Source of the DNA: Treponema sp.
GTDB lineage: Bacteria; Spirochaetota; Spirochaetia; Treponematales; Treponemataceae
Length of the DNA stretch: 64,000 nt
Reading direction: 5' to 3'
NCBI GenBank assembly: GCA_016286535.1
Contig: JAEESZ010000005.1
Coordinates: 1 to 64,000 of the forward strand
Under the pieces are notes generated by a model. It searched no databases. It was not told where the DNA came from and saw nothing but the letters and a program-made list of their open reading frames with translations. The first letter of the stretch is position 1. Every line of letters starts with the position of its first letter. A program made the translations under genes and the position numbers. Below are positions 53,134-63,208 of this stretch, in pieces.

Positions 53134-53289
53134 ATGAAAAGAACATATCAACCAAGTAAAGTAAAACGCAATAGAAAGTTCGGATTTAGAGCTCGTATGG
53201 CAACTAAAGGCGGACGCAAGGTATTAGCTCGCAGACGTGCTAAGGGCCGTGCAAAATTATCAGTATCTGATGAAAAGAAAAAATACTAA
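53134..53289 (+). CDS. rpmH: Ribosomal protein L34
   Basis: A 51-residue [21 protein letters not shown] followed by [21 protein letters not shown], is unmistakable L34. It has a short charged tail ([10 protein letters not shown]) longer than the usual 44-46 residues. Ribosome binding site: AGGAG at 53121-53125. It sits just before rnpA, the usual arrangement. Confidence 0.97.
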   Translation: MKRTYQPSKVKRNRKFGFRARMATKGGRKVLARRRAKGRAKLSVSDEKKKY

Positions 53290-53301
53290 TAATTAATAGG
53301 G

Positions 53302-53670
53302 ATGGAAACAGACTTAATAAAAACGGGATTTTTTAAACGTGATGAGCGAATAAAAAATCCCGCTGCTTTTAAAAACCTGTTTAAAAATGGAAAAAAGATA
53401 AGTATTCCAGGCGCAAAATTATTTTTCTTAGAAAATAATCTGGAAATGAATCGTGTAGGTTTTCCTTTAATTCGTGGCTACGGTAACGCGGTTGAAAGGA
53501 ACTTATCAAAAAGATACAGCCGAGAAGTCTATCGTTTAATTAAATCACATCTGAACACCGGTTATGATATGTTGTTTTTAATATATCCCGGAAATGATTC
53601 GTTCCATTCGCGATGTGACCAAATTCGTTTATTGTGTGAAAAGGCAGGATTAATCAGGGAAAATTTATGA
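53302..53670 (+). CDS. rnpA: Ribonuclease P protein component
   Basis: 122 residues. Protein subunit of RNase P, which matures tRNA 5' ends. Family marks: FKRDERIKN at the start and the basic RNR-like motif [38 protein letters not shown] ends the fold. The ribosome binding site is poor (GGG directly at the ATG), so coupling to rpmH 12 bp upstream is likely. Its stop overlaps the yidD start (ATGA). Confidence 0.93.
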   Translation: METDLIKTGFFKRDERIKNPAAFKNLFKNGKKISIPGAKLFFLENNLEMNRVGFPLIRGYGNAVERNLSKRYSREVYRLIKSHLNTGYDMLFLIYPGNDSFHSRCDQIRLLCEKAGLIRENL

Positions 53671-53897
53671 AATGGTTAAAACTCTTTTTAACTAAGTTTT
53701 TCTGTACATTAATTCGTATTTATCAAATTTGTATTTCTCCTTTACATAGGCCATGCTGTCGCTTTACGCCAACATGTTCTGCCTATGCAATTGAGGCTAT
53801 AAAAAAATATGGACCAGGTAAGGGTCTTTTTTTATCAATCAAGCGAATCTTAAAATGCAATCCATTTCACGAAGGCGGGTATGATCCTGTTCCTTAG
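53667..53897 (+). CDS. yidD: Membrane protein insertion efficiency factor YidD
   Basis: 76 residues, with the YidD signature: [30 protein letters not shown] (given here by its [11 protein letters not shown] core) followed by [30 protein letters not shown] at the C-terminus. An N-terminal amphipathic or membrane helix. It assists YidC and overlaps the rnpA stop by 4 bp. Confidence 0.96.
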   Translation: MKWLKLFLTKFFCTLIRIYQICISPLHRPCCRFTPTCSAYAIEAIKKYGPGKGLFLSIKRILKCNPFHEGGYDPVP

Positions 53898-53900
53898 TTA

Positions 53901-53915
53901 GGCAGTCTTACTGCC
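53901..53915. repeat. Small hairpin between yidD and yidC
   Basis: GGCAGT-CTT-ACTGCC, a 6-bp perfect stem with a 3-nt loop and no T run. It may modulate translation or mRNA stability. Confidence 0.4.
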
Positions 53916-53943
53916 CTGTGATGAATAGAAAAGGAGAAAAAAA

Positions 53944-55758
53944 GTGGATAAGAATCTGATATGGGCAATTGTCCTTTCTACAATCGTAATTGTATGTGCC
54001 TTTATGTTTCCTGCAGTTTTTTCTAAAAACAAAAATAAAATTACAGAAGAAATTCCAGTTGAAGTAAATAATGAAGAAACAACTTCTGCCGAAGTTCCAG
54101 AACTTTCTGATCTTCTTGCAGATAATTCAGAAGCTTTAGTTACAGAAGAAAGCACTGAAGATATTGAAGAAGAAATTGTTTACGTTGAAACAAATCTTGC
54201 AAAAATCGCCTTAACAAACAAAGGCGGAGATATAATCAGCTACAAATTAAAAAATCATATCGATACAAAAACAAATGAAGGTGTTGAGCTTTCAGACAGC
54301 ATAAACGACTTTAACAGAACCTGTGCTTTATCAATTGGTCCTGCTACAGAAAAAATCATTAATCAGAATTTTAAGCTTACAAAAGAAGATGACAAAACCC
54401 TGCTTTTTACAAAAAATGTAAAAGTTGAAGGAAAAAATTATGTTCTTGGTAAACGCTATACTTTCAAAGATGATGAATACGTTTTCAAGTTAGAAGTTTT
54501 AATTCACAGCGAAGATGGAAGTGGAATCAATATTGATGGTACTTCTTATACTCTCAGAACTTCTCCACAGATTGGACCACACTTTATTGCAAAACAGAAC
54601 AGATACGAAAACCGTCAGTTTGTTACCTACAACGGCAACAAATATACAAAAAAGATTTTAGGTCAGAATCAGAATATAAAAAGATTTGAAAAAGACTTTA
54701 TCTGGGCAGGAATTGCCGGTAAATACTTTGTTGAACTTATAATTCCTTCTGCTGCAGAAACAATGGATGCAGCTTTTTACACAACAGAAATCCAGACAGA
54801 TGATTATGCTAATGCTCAGGCTTTAGTTTCAAGAAAAGCTTTTTCTACAAATGATATAAACGATGTTTACTACATGTACTTTGGTCCAAGAAACGACAAA
54901 GAACTTAAACGTTATAACATTGCAGAAAATAATGCATGGGGTCTTGGCGGTAAAAAAGTAACCCAATGTTTACAGACAAGCGGCTGGTTAAACTGGCTTG
55001 AAACAATTCTTAAATGGTGTCTTGAACTTCTTCACAAGTTTATAAAGAACTGGGGTATTTGTATTATTATTCTTACAATTCTTCTTAAACTTGCAATGTT
55101 CCCTCTTTCTAAGAAGCAGTCATTAAGTACATTAAAAATGCAGCAGCTTCAGCCAAAGATTCAGGCTGTACAGAAAAAATATGCAAATGATCAGCAGAAG
55201 ATGCAGGCAGAAATGTCAAAGATTTATCAGGAAGCCGGATATAATCCTGCAAGCGGATGTTTACCAATGGTTTTCCAGTTCCTGGTTTTATTTGCCATGT
55301 ATAATTTGTTCAATAACTATTTTGAATTCCGCGGTTCTATGTTTATTCCACACTGGATTCCTGACCTTTCGGTAGGTGATTCAGTATGGTCATGGAATAA
55401 AGAAATTCCTTTAATTAGTGCCTTTACAGCAAATACACTCAGACTTTTACCAATCATTTATGTTGGAACACAGCTGCTTTATGGAAAGGTAACTCAGTAT
55501 GGTGGTGCAGCACAGGGTCAGAGCGCAGCTTCTATGAAGTTTATGACTTATGGTATGCCAATCATGTTCTTCTTCCTTTTCTACAATGCTCCTTCAGGAC
55601 TTTTACTTTACTGGACAGTAAGTAACGTATTCCAGATGGTTCAGCAGGTTATCATTAACAAAATGATGGCAGAAAAAAAGGCAGAGCTTGCAAATGGAGG
55701 AGATGAAAACAAAGTACTTCCTCCAAAAGCCAAATCAAAGGCAAAAGCAAAAAAATAA
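53944..55758 (+). CDS. yidC: Membrane protein insertase YidC
   Basis: 604 residues with a GTG start behind AAGGAG. An N-terminal membrane helix is followed by a large periplasmic domain (about 40-340, with an acidic low-complexity start), as in Gram-negative YidC. The Oxa1-like insertase core follows: KNWGICIIILTILLKLAMFP, ASGCLPMVFQFLVLFAMYN, and a final membrane segment with FLFYNAPSGLLLYWTVSNVFQ. The tail is Lys-rich (KAKSKAKAKK), suited to ribosome binding. Confidence 0.96.
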   Translation: MDKNLIWAIVLSTIVIVCAFMFPAVFSKNKNKITEEIPVEVNNEETTSAEVPELSDLLADNSEALVTEESTEDIEEEIVYVETNLAKIALTNKGGDIISYKLKNHIDTKTNEGVELSDSINDFNRTCALSIGPATEKIINQNFKLTKEDDKTLLFTKNVKVEGKNYVLGKRYTFKDDEYVFKLEVLIHSEDGSGINIDGTSYTLRTSPQIGPHFIAKQNRYENRQFVTYNGNKYTKKILGQNQNIKRFEKDFIWAGIAGKYFVELIIPSAAETMDAAFYTTEIQTDDYANAQALVSRKAFSTNDINDVYYMYFGPRNDKELKRYNIAENNAWGLGGKKVTQCLQTSGWLNWLETILKWCLELLHKFIKNWGICIIILTILLKLAMFPLSKKQSLSTLKMQQLQPKIQAVQKKYANDQQKMQAEMSKIYQEAGYNPASGCLPMVFQFLVLFAMYNLFNNYFEFRGSMFIPHWIPDLSVGDSVWSWNKEIPLISAFTANTLRLLPIIYVGTQLLYGKVTQYGGAAQGQSAASMKFMTYGMPIMFFFLFYNAPSGLLLYWTVSNVFQMVQQVIINKMMAEKKAELANGGDENKVLPPKAKSKAKAKK

Positions 55759-55824
55759 TAAGAATATTCAGAGAATGAATATCTTAAAAAACTGTAACAA
55801 ATAACTTTTCAGGAGATTATATAA

Positions 55825-56523
55825 ATGACTTACGAGTACGAAGGAAAAACAGAAAAAGAGGCAATAGAAATTGCAGCAAACGAATTGGGATTAGAAAAAG
55901 ACCAGTTTGATGTAGAAATTCTGGAAACACAGAAAAATTCATTATTCAAAAAAGGATATGTAAAAATCCGCGTTCATACTTTTGATGACGAAAAAGGAAA
56001 TTCTTTTGATACTTCAAAAGGAACAGAAAACTACACAAGAATTGTTGCTGATCCTCTTCCACAAGGAGAATTTGAACAGAAATTAATAGAGTTTATTTCA
56101 TCAGTAATTGAAAAAATGGGATACGATATTAAAGTTTCTGTAGCTTACCGCGAAGATAAAAAGCTTGGAATCAGACTTGAATCATCTCATTCTTCAATCT
56201 TAATTGGACGTAAAGGTAAAAATCTTGATGCCTTACAGTTATTGGCAAATATTTATGCAGGACGTTTAGGTCACGAAGAAGTTCGCGTAATTCTTGATAC
56301 AGAAAACTACAGAATCAGACGTGAAGAAACTTTAGTTCGCCTTGCATATACAACAGCAGATAAGGTTCGTTCAAATAGAAAATCTATCCTGCTTGAACCA
56401 ATGAATCCTTTTGAACGAAGACTTATTCACACAACCTTAAATGATATTCCAGATGTAGAAACAAAAAGTGAAGGCGAAGGAGTATACAAACAGGTTCGTG
56501 TTATTTATAAGGGAATCCGTTAA
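55825..56523 (+). CDS. Jag/KhpB-type RNA-binding protein
   Basis: 232 residues. N-terminal Jag domain (about 1-50, TEKEAIEIAANELGLEKDQF), a KH-II domain with SILIGRKGKNLDALQLL, and a C-terminal R3H domain with NPFERRLIHTTLND. It binds RNA and is tied to cell-envelope and division control in other bacteria. It is next to yidC, the usual neighbour. An AGGAG site precedes the ATG. Confidence 0.94.
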   Translation: MTYEYEGKTEKEAIEIAANELGLEKDQFDVEILETQKNSLFKKGYVKIRVHTFDDEKGNSFDTSKGTENYTRIVADPLPQGEFEQKLIEFISSVIEKMGYDIKVSVAYREDKKLGIRLESSHSSILIGRKGKNLDALQLLANIYAGRLGHEEVRVILDTENYRIRREETLVRLAYTTADKVRSNRKSILLEPMNPFERRLIHTTLNDIPDVETKSEGEGVYKQVRVIYKGIR

Positions 56524-57323
56524 TGACCAAAAAATTAAAAGCATTTTGTTTAGGAATGGCTTTTAGTCTTTCTACATTTGTATGGGCAGCTCCTGCAAAT
56601 GTAGAAGATGTAATCAATTCAAAATACTTAAAGGAATTACAGGAAAAGGGCCTTGTTATAAAAATCCACAACGGTACCGATGAAGACTATTCTTTAGTTC
56701 CACAATGTGAGCTTACACAGGAATGTAATTCCAATAAAATCGAAAAGAGCAGGGGAAACTTTGCATATACTCTTGAATACTTATATTTAATTCCAAAAAA
56801 AGAAATTAAAGAGACCAGTAAAACTGATAAGGAAAATTTTACAATTGAAGACTGTTCCGTAATAATGCGAAGTGCTTCAAAAATGGTTTCTGCAAAGTAT
56901 TATTCCAATACAAGAAAAAAGGTGATGAATCTGTATAAAAAGGTTTATATGATTGAAAATGAAAAATCACGTAAGCCTATAGCAGATCCTGTGGAAGGTT
57001 CAGCAGAAGGTAAAACTTATTATGTTTTACAGGATGATGCCAGCTTTGGAGAAACAGTTTACAGGCAGACTATAAAGTCGGAAGGTAATTCCATATATTG
57101 TAATTTTAATAATTTAACTACAATGGGTATGGGTTTTATTAAAGCAATCAAACCTGAAAATCTTGGAATTTCCATTATTGTTATTGATTGCGGAGATGAT
57201 TTCGTTCTTTATATGTGCATGGATACAAACTGTAAAAAATTTCCTGGTGTAGAAAGCATAATGTCAGATTCCTTAAAGGCAAGAATGGTTGCCTTAAAAG
57301 AATGGATTTTGACAATGTTCTAA
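56523..57323 (+). CDS. Hypothetical secreted protein
   Basis: 266 residues. Signal peptide about 1-22 (LSTFVWAAPA). The mature protein is a mixed alpha/beta domain with RSASKMVSAKYYSNTRKK and a disulfide-capable C-terminal part (DCGDDFVLYMCMDTNCKKF). It looks like periplasmic proteins of unknown function in treponemes; I do not recognise a named family. The start overlaps the jag stop (TAATG), so it is translationally coupled. Confidence 0.7.
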   Translation: MTKKLKAFCLGMAFSLSTFVWAAPANVEDVINSKYLKELQEKGLVIKIHNGTDEDYSLVPQCELTQECNSNKIEKSRGNFAYTLEYLYLIPKKEIKETSKTDKENFTIEDCSVIMRSASKMVSAKYYSNTRKKVMNLYKKVYMIENEKSRKPIADPVEGSAEGKTYYVLQDDASFGETVYRQTIKSEGNSIYCNFNNLTTMGMGFIKAIKPENLGISIIVIDCGDDFVLYMCMDTNCKKFPGVESIMSDSLKARMVALKEWILTMF

Positions 57324-57359
57324 TAAAAAAAGAGTAAAAAAATTTCAAGGGGGAAAATT

Positions 57360-58403
57360 TTGAAATTAAAAAAATATATTATAGGACTTATGTTTGCGTT
57401 AGCTGTATTTGCTTCTGCATCATGTAGTTCAAAGGGGAATTATATGGAAACATTAAAAGGTAAAGAAGGTGTTTTTGCTGTTCTTACTACAGAAAAAGGT
57501 CAGATTATTTTAGAGCTTTTTTACAAAGAGACACCAATGACAGTAACAAACTTTGTTGGTCTTGCAGAAGGAACACTGGATGCAGCAAATGGCAAACCAT
57601 TTTATGACGGATTAAAATTTCACCGTGTAATTAGTGTTGCAAATGGTGATGGTCAGGATTTTATGATTCAGGGTGGAGATCCATTAGGAAATGGAACTGG
57701 CGGTCCCGGATATAAATTCCCTGATGAATTTGTAAAGGGATTAACTTTTGATGCACCTGGAAAACTTGCTATGGCTAACTCAGGTGCCAACACCAACGGA
57801 AGTCAGTTCTTTATTACACATGTTCCAACTACCTGGCTTGATTACAAGCACACAATTTTTGGACAGGTTATTGAAGGACAGGATGTTGTAAACAAAGTAT
57901 TACAGAATGATACAATCCAGTCTGTTAAAATTATCAGACAGGGAAATGATGCAGAAAAATTTACCTGCAGCCAGAAAGATTTTGATACTCTCGTTGAAAA
58001 AGTAAAAAAATCTGAAGAAGAAAGAAAACAGAAAGAATTCAACGATATGATTGCTGACTGTAAAAAAGATGCTTCAGGTGTTTATTTCAATATCCAGAAA
58101 GAAGGAAGTGGTGCAGTAGCCGGTAAAAATAAAAAGGTAACAGTTGATTATAAAGGTTATCTTTTAGACGGTTCTATTTTTGATGCTTCACAGGGCTTCC
58201 ATCCACAGGGACACGAACCATTAGAGTTCACAACCGGAGCTCATCAGATGATTCCAGGTTTTGATTTAATGGTACAGCAGATGAAAGTTGGTGAAGTAAG
58301 AAAAATTGTTATTCCACCAGAACTTGCTTATGGTAAACAGGGTTACCCTGGAGTAATTCCAGCTAACTCTTACATAGTATTTGATGTTAAATTAGTAAAA
58401 TAA
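57360..58403 (+). CDS. Secreted dual immunophilin: cyclophilin-FKBP fusion lipoprotein
   Basis: 347 residues with a TTG start behind AGGGGG. The signal peptide ends in a lipobox-like ASASC. Residues about 35-205 are a cyclophilin peptidyl-prolyl isomerase ([38 protein letters not shown]). Residues about 240-347 are an FKBP domain ([45 protein letters not shown]). Two unrelated isomerase folds in one chain, a form known from Treponema denticola, here outside the cytosol. It probably folds envelope proteins. Confidence 0.93.
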   Translation: MKLKKYIIGLMFALAVFASASCSSKGNYMETLKGKEGVFAVLTTEKGQIILELFYKETPMTVTNFVGLAEGTLDAANGKPFYDGLKFHRVISVANGDGQDFMIQGGDPLGNGTGGPGYKFPDEFVKGLTFDAPGKLAMANSGANTNGSQFFITHVPTTWLDYKHTIFGQVIEGQDVVNKVLQNDTIQSVKIIRQGNDAEKFTCSQKDFDTLVEKVKKSEEERKQKEFNDMIADCKKDASGVYFNIQKEGSGAVAGKNKKVTVDYKGYLLDGSIFDASQGFHPQGHEPLEFTTGAHQMIPGFDLMVQQMKVGEVRKIVIPPELAYGKQGYPGVIPANSYIVFDVKLVK

Positions 58404-58410
58404 AATTTAC

Positions 58411-58432
58411 GCCGTGCTTCGCACGGCTTTTT
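58411..58432 (+). terminator. Terminator of the immunophilin gene
   Basis: Perfect 7-bp stem GCCGTGC-TTC-GCACGGC followed by TTTTT. It lies only 8 nt before the next start codon. Confidence 0.85.
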
Positions 58433-58439
58433 AATTTAT

Positions 58440-59798
58440 ATGCGCAATTCCGGACATGCAGATTTACCTTTACATACGGGAACGGTTCCTAAATGGCTTG
58501 CTGACCGCATGATGGTAATGGGAACATTAATAACTGAATCACTAATAGAAAACTTTGGACCAGACGAGGTTTTAGTTCGCTTAAGCGATCCTCTCTGGTT
58601 TCAGAGTTTTGGTGCCGTTATGGGAATGGACTGGCATAGTTCCGGAATTACAACCAGCGTAATGTATGCCTTAAAAAGAGGTCTTAATCCCCGCGCCAAT
58701 GAACTTGGCATTTATATTTGCGGAGGCCGGGGAAAATATTCAAGAATGACGCCGGATGAACTTCTGCAGATTTCAGATAAAGAAGGCTTAAATGGAGACC
58801 AGCTGGTTCGCAACAGTAAATTAGTTGCAAAAATAGATAACAATGCCCTGCAGGACGGCTTTCAGCTTTACCAGCATAATTTTATTTTAAACAAAAACGG
58901 TAACTGGGCGGTTGTGCAGCAGGGAATGAATGTAAATCAGAAAACTGCAAGAAGGTATCACTGGTGTTCAAGTGAACTTCGTTCTTTTGTAGAAAATCCT
59001 CACAGCGCAATAGTAGGCGAAAACCGTGGAACAATATTAAACCTGACCGATAAACAGGCCCAGTCTGCCCGCGATTCTATTCTGGAATTAAGTACAATGC
59101 AGACAGATAAAGTTTTAGGCGAAATTGTTCAGATTGGAAAACCTTCCTCACAAATCATTTTGCTTCAGGGCGGAAAAGTAGAATCAATCAGTAATAAGGG
59201 GCCTTTTAATAATGAATCTGAAAAACAATTATATAAACAGGGAGAACTTTTTCCTGAGCTTGCAGAAGCAGAATCTAATGCAGAAATAAGACAGAGACAG
59301 AAAATACAAATTGAAGTAGAAAATTCAAGAAATATTGTGATGCCGGCCCACCATGAAGTTCTTGCCCAGGACGTAGACCTGAAGCGGCTTGGAGGAGTTC
59401 TTGCAACCGCCTACCAGTCGCAGCCTAAAGACTTTGAAGAATTAATGCTGACCCCGGGCCTTGGTCCCAGAACGCTGCAGTCCCTTGCCCTGGTGAGCGA
59501 AGTTATTTACGGTTCTCCCAGCCGTTTTACAGATCCTGCCAGATTTTCTTTTGCTCACGGTGGAAAAGATGGTCATCCTTTCCCGGTTCCTCTGAAAATC
59601 TATGATGAATCAATCAGGGTATTGCGCGAAAGTATTGAAAAATCTAAACTAGGTTACAAAGATAAATCTGACTGTATAAGAAGACTTCACAATACAGCTT
59701 TGAGTATTGAACAAAATTGTGCGCCTGAAGTAGACTTCGATGCAGCCATAAAATATGAAAGAGAGAATTCCGTAAACTGGGATGGTAAGACAGTATAA
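58440..59798 (+). CDS. DUF763 protein
   Basis: 452 residues. It opens NSGHADLPLHTGTVPKWL, the DUF763 signature, with GMDWHSSGITTSVMYALKRG. Later come LMLTPGLGPRTLQSLALVSE, a helix-hairpin-helix-like stretch that could touch DNA, and HGGKDGHPFPVPLKIYDESI. No signal peptide. The function is unknown. No ribosome binding site is seen, as the start lies in the T tail of the preceding terminator. Its stop overlaps azlC (TAATG). Confidence 0.85.
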   Translation: MRNSGHADLPLHTGTVPKWLADRMMVMGTLITESLIENFGPDEVLVRLSDPLWFQSFGAVMGMDWHSSGITTSVMYALKRGLNPRANELGIYICGGRGKYSRMTPDELLQISDKEGLNGDQLVRNSKLVAKIDNNALQDGFQLYQHNFILNKNGNWAVVQQGMNVNQKTARRYHWCSSELRSFVENPHSAIVGENRGTILNLTDKQAQSARDSILELSTMQTDKVLGEIVQIGKPSSQIILLQGGKVESISNKGPFNNESEKQLYKQGELFPELAEAESNAEIRQRQKIQIEVENSRNIVMPAHHEVLAQDVDLKRLGGVLATAYQSQPKDFEELMLTPGLGPRTLQSLALVSEVIYGSPSRFTDPARFSFAHGGKDGHPFPVPLKIYDESIRVLRESIEKSKLGYKDKSDCIRRLHNTALSIEQNCAPEVDFDAAIKYERENSVNWDGKTV

Positions 59799-60526
59799 TG
59801 AGCTTCAAAAGTGAAAATAAAATAGCCTTTTTAAATGGCATGAGAGATGGTATTCCAATTGGGCTTGGATATTTTGCGGTAGCCTTTTCTTTAGGAATTG
59901 TCGCAAAAAAAGCCGGCCTTACTCCTCTGCAAGGTTTTATTGCCAGTTTTTTTAATGTAGCTTCTGCCGGAGAATATGCCTTATTCACATCAATTGAAGC
60001 GGCCGTTAGTTATATAGAAATTGCCTTAATCACTTTTGTTGTAAATGCCAGATATCTTCTTATGTCCTGTGCTTTAAGTCAGAGGTTTAATCCGGAAACA
60101 AAACTGATTCATCGTTTTCTGGTAGGCTTTGGAATTACAGATGAAATTTTTGGAATAAGTATTGCACAAAAAGGATTTATAAATCCCTTTTACAATTACG
60201 GAGCAATTTTGATTGCCGTTCCCCTCTGGAGTATAGGTACTTCCTTTGGAATTATTGCGGGAAACTTTTTACCGGCCAGAATCGTAAGTGCTCTGTCAGT
60301 TGCCTTGTATGGAATGTTTCTTGCAATTATTATTCCACCTGCCAAAAAGAATATTACAATTGCAATTGCAGTTATTGTAAGTATGCTGGCAAGTTATCTT
60401 GCATCAATTGCACCTTTTGTTAAAGATCATTTGAATAGTGGAAGCAGAACAATTATTCTTACAGTTATAATTTCTGCAATTGTAGCATTAATAAAACCAG
60501 TGAAGGAGGAAGAAGAAAATGATTAG
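59798..60526 (+). CDS. azlC: Branched-chain amino acid exporter subunit AzlC
   Basis: 242 residues with seven or so membrane helices. It starts FLNGMRDGIPIGLGYFAVAFSLGI and has VNARYLLMSCALSQRF, both AzlC signatures. With AzlD it exports branched-chain amino acids or analogues. Overlaps the DUF763 stop and the azlD start (8 bp). Confidence 0.93.
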   Translation: MSFKSENKIAFLNGMRDGIPIGLGYFAVAFSLGIVAKKAGLTPLQGFIASFFNVASAGEYALFTSIEAAVSYIEIALITFVVNARYLLMSCALSQRFNPETKLIHRFLVGFGITDEIFGISIAQKGFINPFYNYGAILIAVPLWSIGTSFGIIAGNFLPARIVSALSVALYGMFLAIIIPPAKKNITIAIAVIVSMLASYLASIAPFVKDHLNSGSRTIILTVIISAIVALIKPVKEEEEND

Positions 60527-60821
60527 AATTTATCTTTCAATTTTTACAGCATTTTTTGTTTCATATTTAATCAGAGTTCTTCCCCTTACCTTAATAAGAA
60601 AACCTATAACAAATACCTTTATAAAATCCTTTTTGTATTATGTTCCTTATGTTACTCTTTCTGTAATGACCTTTCCTGCCATTGTAGAAGCAACCTCTTC
60701 TCCTATAGCGGGAATTATAGCTTTAATAACAGGCGTTGTACTTTCCTTCTTTGGAGCAGGATTATTTCCTGTAGCCTGCGTCTGCTGTTTCGTAGTCTTT
60801 ATTGCTGAATTTTTTGTTTAA
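60519..60821 (+). CDS. azlD: Branched-chain amino acid exporter subunit AzlD
   Basis: 100 residues, four hydrophobic helices, with SYLIRVLPLTLIRKPI and YYVPYVTLSVMTFPAI typical of AzlD. GGAGGAAG upstream inside azlC is the ribosome binding site. Works as the small partner of AzlC. Confidence 0.9.
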   Translation: MIRIYLSIFTAFFVSYLIRVLPLTLIRKPITNTFIKSFLYYVPYVTLSVMTFPAIVEATSSPIAGIIALITGVVLSFFGAGLFPVACVCCFVVFIAEFFV

Positions 60822-60823
60822 AG

Positions 60824-63208
60824 ATGGATTATAGCAAAATAGAACAGTTTACAATTACCAGGCATCTTGAAAATATCTGCGCTCAGTTAAAAGCTTCTCA
60901 GAGCAGGGCACTTGTATTAACAGCAGAAACCGGAGCCGGAAAATCGACAATACTTCCACTGGCAGTTATGGAAAATTTTTCCGGCAATGTAATTATGACT
61001 GAACCAAGAAGACTTGCGGTTCTTGGAGTTGCAAACCGCATAGCCGCCTTAAAGGATGAAGAATGCGGACAGTCGGTAGGATACAGAATTCAGCTGGAAA
61101 CAAAAAAAAGTGATAAAACCAGGCTTGAAGTTGTTACGGAAGCTATTCTTGTAAGGGAACTTCAGGCCGATCAGGCTCTTGAAAAATATTCACTTGTAAT
61201 TCTTGATGAGTTTCATGAAAGATCTAAAAATCTTGATCTTGCTCTGGCATTCTTAAAAGAAGCCATGCAGCTGCGTGATGATTTATATGTGATTGTAATG
61301 TCTGCTACAATTAATGCCTCTCAAATTGCAGCTTATTTTGGTAATAATACGCCTGTCCTTGAAATTGAAGGAAAAACCTTTCCTGTAAAAATTGAATATA
61401 AGCCAACTACAAATGTAATAAATGCAATTTCGTATGCCATGTCTTATACGCAGGGAAATATACTGGTTTTTCTTCCCGGCATTTACGAAATTAAAAAATA
61501 TGAAAACGAGCTTAATGAATTGTTTATAAAAGAAAATATAAGTGATTTTGAAATTTGTATTTTACATTCATCAATCAGTCTGGAAAATCAAAAGAAAATA
61601 ATTCTCAAAGATCCGGCAAACAAGGGCAGAAAAAAAGTGATTCTTTCTTCGGCTATAGCAGAAACTTCTCTTACAATTCCAGAGGTTGATGTAGTAATAG
61701 ATTCCGGCCTTTGCAGGATAAACCGCCTTAATTTGAACAACGGCCTTGAAAGCCTTTCGACGGAGCGGGAAAGTGAGTTTAGTGCCAGGCAGCGTTGTGG
61801 GCGGGCAGGGAGAGAAAAAAGCGGACTTTGCATACGCCTTTGGGAAGAAAAAAATCCTCTTAAAAAAGAAATAGAAGCAGAAATTTTACGTACTGATTTA
61901 AATAATATTGTACTTGAGTGTGCCGAACGTGGGGCAGTAAAGCTTAATCAGATTGATTTTTTAACTAAACCCTCAGAGGCCCAGTGGAATAAGGCGATAA
62001 TAAATCTTAAGGAATTAAAATGTCTTGATTCAAATAATCATATTACTCAAAAGGGTAGTGAAGTTTTAAAGTTTGGAATTAATGTAAATCTTGCAGCCCT
62101 TGCTCTTTCGCCTTATGAAATGGAAAGAAAACTGAGCTTGATTTTAAAATATTCCAGTTATGCAAGAAGTGAAGAATATATTCAAAAAAAATTTATCAGC
62201 AGATTAAGGGAACAGATAGAAAAAAGCAGGACTTGCAGGGAGGAAGAGGCTGCAAGTAAGGGAGACGCCTGGACCGAAAGTTTTAAGCATGTCTCTGACG
62301 GCCGCATTTGTCTTGAAGGTTTTTATGACCGCCTTGCAAAAAGAATCGAAGTTAAAGATTCAAAAACCATATTCCAGTTTGCGTCTGGAAGAAAAGCTTT
62401 TTGCGAAAATCTTATAAACAGTCAGTGGATTGTTGCAATGGAAGTAAATGGCGGAGAGGTGGAAGGAAAAATCTTTGAATATGAAAATATAGGTGATGAT
62501 GAAGCGGAAGACTTTATAAAAGATAAAATAAGATGCGAAGATGAATGCTATTTTGAAAATGGCAAAATAGTAAAAATCAGAAAAGAAGTATATGGCAAAA
62601 TTATTCTTTCGCAAAAAAGACTTACAGCTTCAGAAGAAGATTATCAGCAGGCCTGGATTGGTCAGATCAAAAAAGAAGGCTTAAAATGTCTGCCTTACGG
62701 TCAAAAAATAGAAAAATTTTTATCACGAGTTGATTTTTATTATCAGCAGAAAGAAATAGAAAAGCCCGATTTACAGGAAAAGGCAGAGGAATGGCTTTTA
62801 CCATTTATTCAGGGAAAGGACTGTAAAAAACTTGATGAAGATACCATTTACAATGCCCTTTACTGGTTCTTACAGGGTTCAGAAATTGACAGGGAAGTTC
62901 CTCCGCTTTTAATTCTTGCAAACGGAGTAAAGGCAAAGGTAAATTATGAGCTTCAGACTCTGCTTGGCGAAAATAAAAAAGTTATAAGACCGGTTATAGA
63001 AATCATAATCCAAAGATTATTTGAATGTTATGAAAGTCCAAAAATTATGGGTATGAATGTTTTATTTAAAATGCTTTCTCCAGCCCAGAGGCCCCTTCAG
63101 ATTACAGATAATCTTGAATCTTTCTGGACCGGAACCTGGCCGGAGATTTGTAAGGAAATGAAAGCCCGCTATCCAAAGCACAACTGGGATTATAAATCTT
63201 ATAAATAA
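60824..63208 (+). CDS. hrpB: HrpB-like ATP-dependent helicase (DEAH family)
   Basis: 794 residues. Helicase motifs: TAETGAGKST (Lys40), TEPRRLA, LVILDEFHERS (DEFH box), VMSATI, LVFLPGIYEI, SSAIAETSLTIP and ARQRCGRAGRE. After the HA2-like region the chain carries the long HrpB C-terminal part, ending SPAQRPLQITDNLESFW and RYPKHNWD. Its job is unclear in most bacteria; RNA or DNA unwinding is expected. It starts 2 bp after azlD and overlaps the last gene by 10 bp, convergently. Confidence 0.9.
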   Translation: MDYSKIEQFTITRHLENICAQLKASQSRALVLTAETGAGKSTILPLAVMENFSGNVIMTEPRRLAVLGVANRIAALKDEECGQSVGYRIQLETKKSDKTRLEVVTEAILVRELQADQALEKYSLVILDEFHERSKNLDLALAFLKEAMQLRDDLYVIVMSATINASQIAAYFGNNTPVLEIEGKTFPVKIEYKPTTNVINAISYAMSYTQGNILVFLPGIYEIKKYENELNELFIKENISDFEICILHSSISLENQKKIILKDPANKGRKKVILSSAIAETSLTIPEVDVVIDSGLCRINRLNLNNGLESLSTERESEFSARQRCGRAGREKSGLCIRLWEEKNPLKKEIEAEILRTDLNNIVLECAERGAVKLNQIDFLTKPSEAQWNKAIINLKELKCLDSNNHITQKGSEVLKFGINVNLAALALSPYEMERKLSLILKYSSYARSEEYIQKKFISRLREQIEKSRTCREEEAASKGDAWTESFKHVSDGRICLEGFYDRLAKRIEVKDSKTIFQFASGRKAFCENLINSQWIVAMEVNGGEVEGKIFEYENIGDDEAEDFIKDKIRCEDECYFENGKIVKIRKEVYGKIILSQKRLTASEEDYQQAWIGQIKKEGLKCLPYGQKIEKFLSRVDFYYQQKEIEKPDLQEKAEEWLLPFIQGKDCKKLDEDTIYNALYWFLQGSEIDREVPPLLILANGVKAKVNYELQTLLGENKKVIRPVIEIIIQRLFECYESPKIMGMNVLFKMLSPAQRPLQITDNLESFWTGTWPEICKEMKARYPKHNWDYKSYK

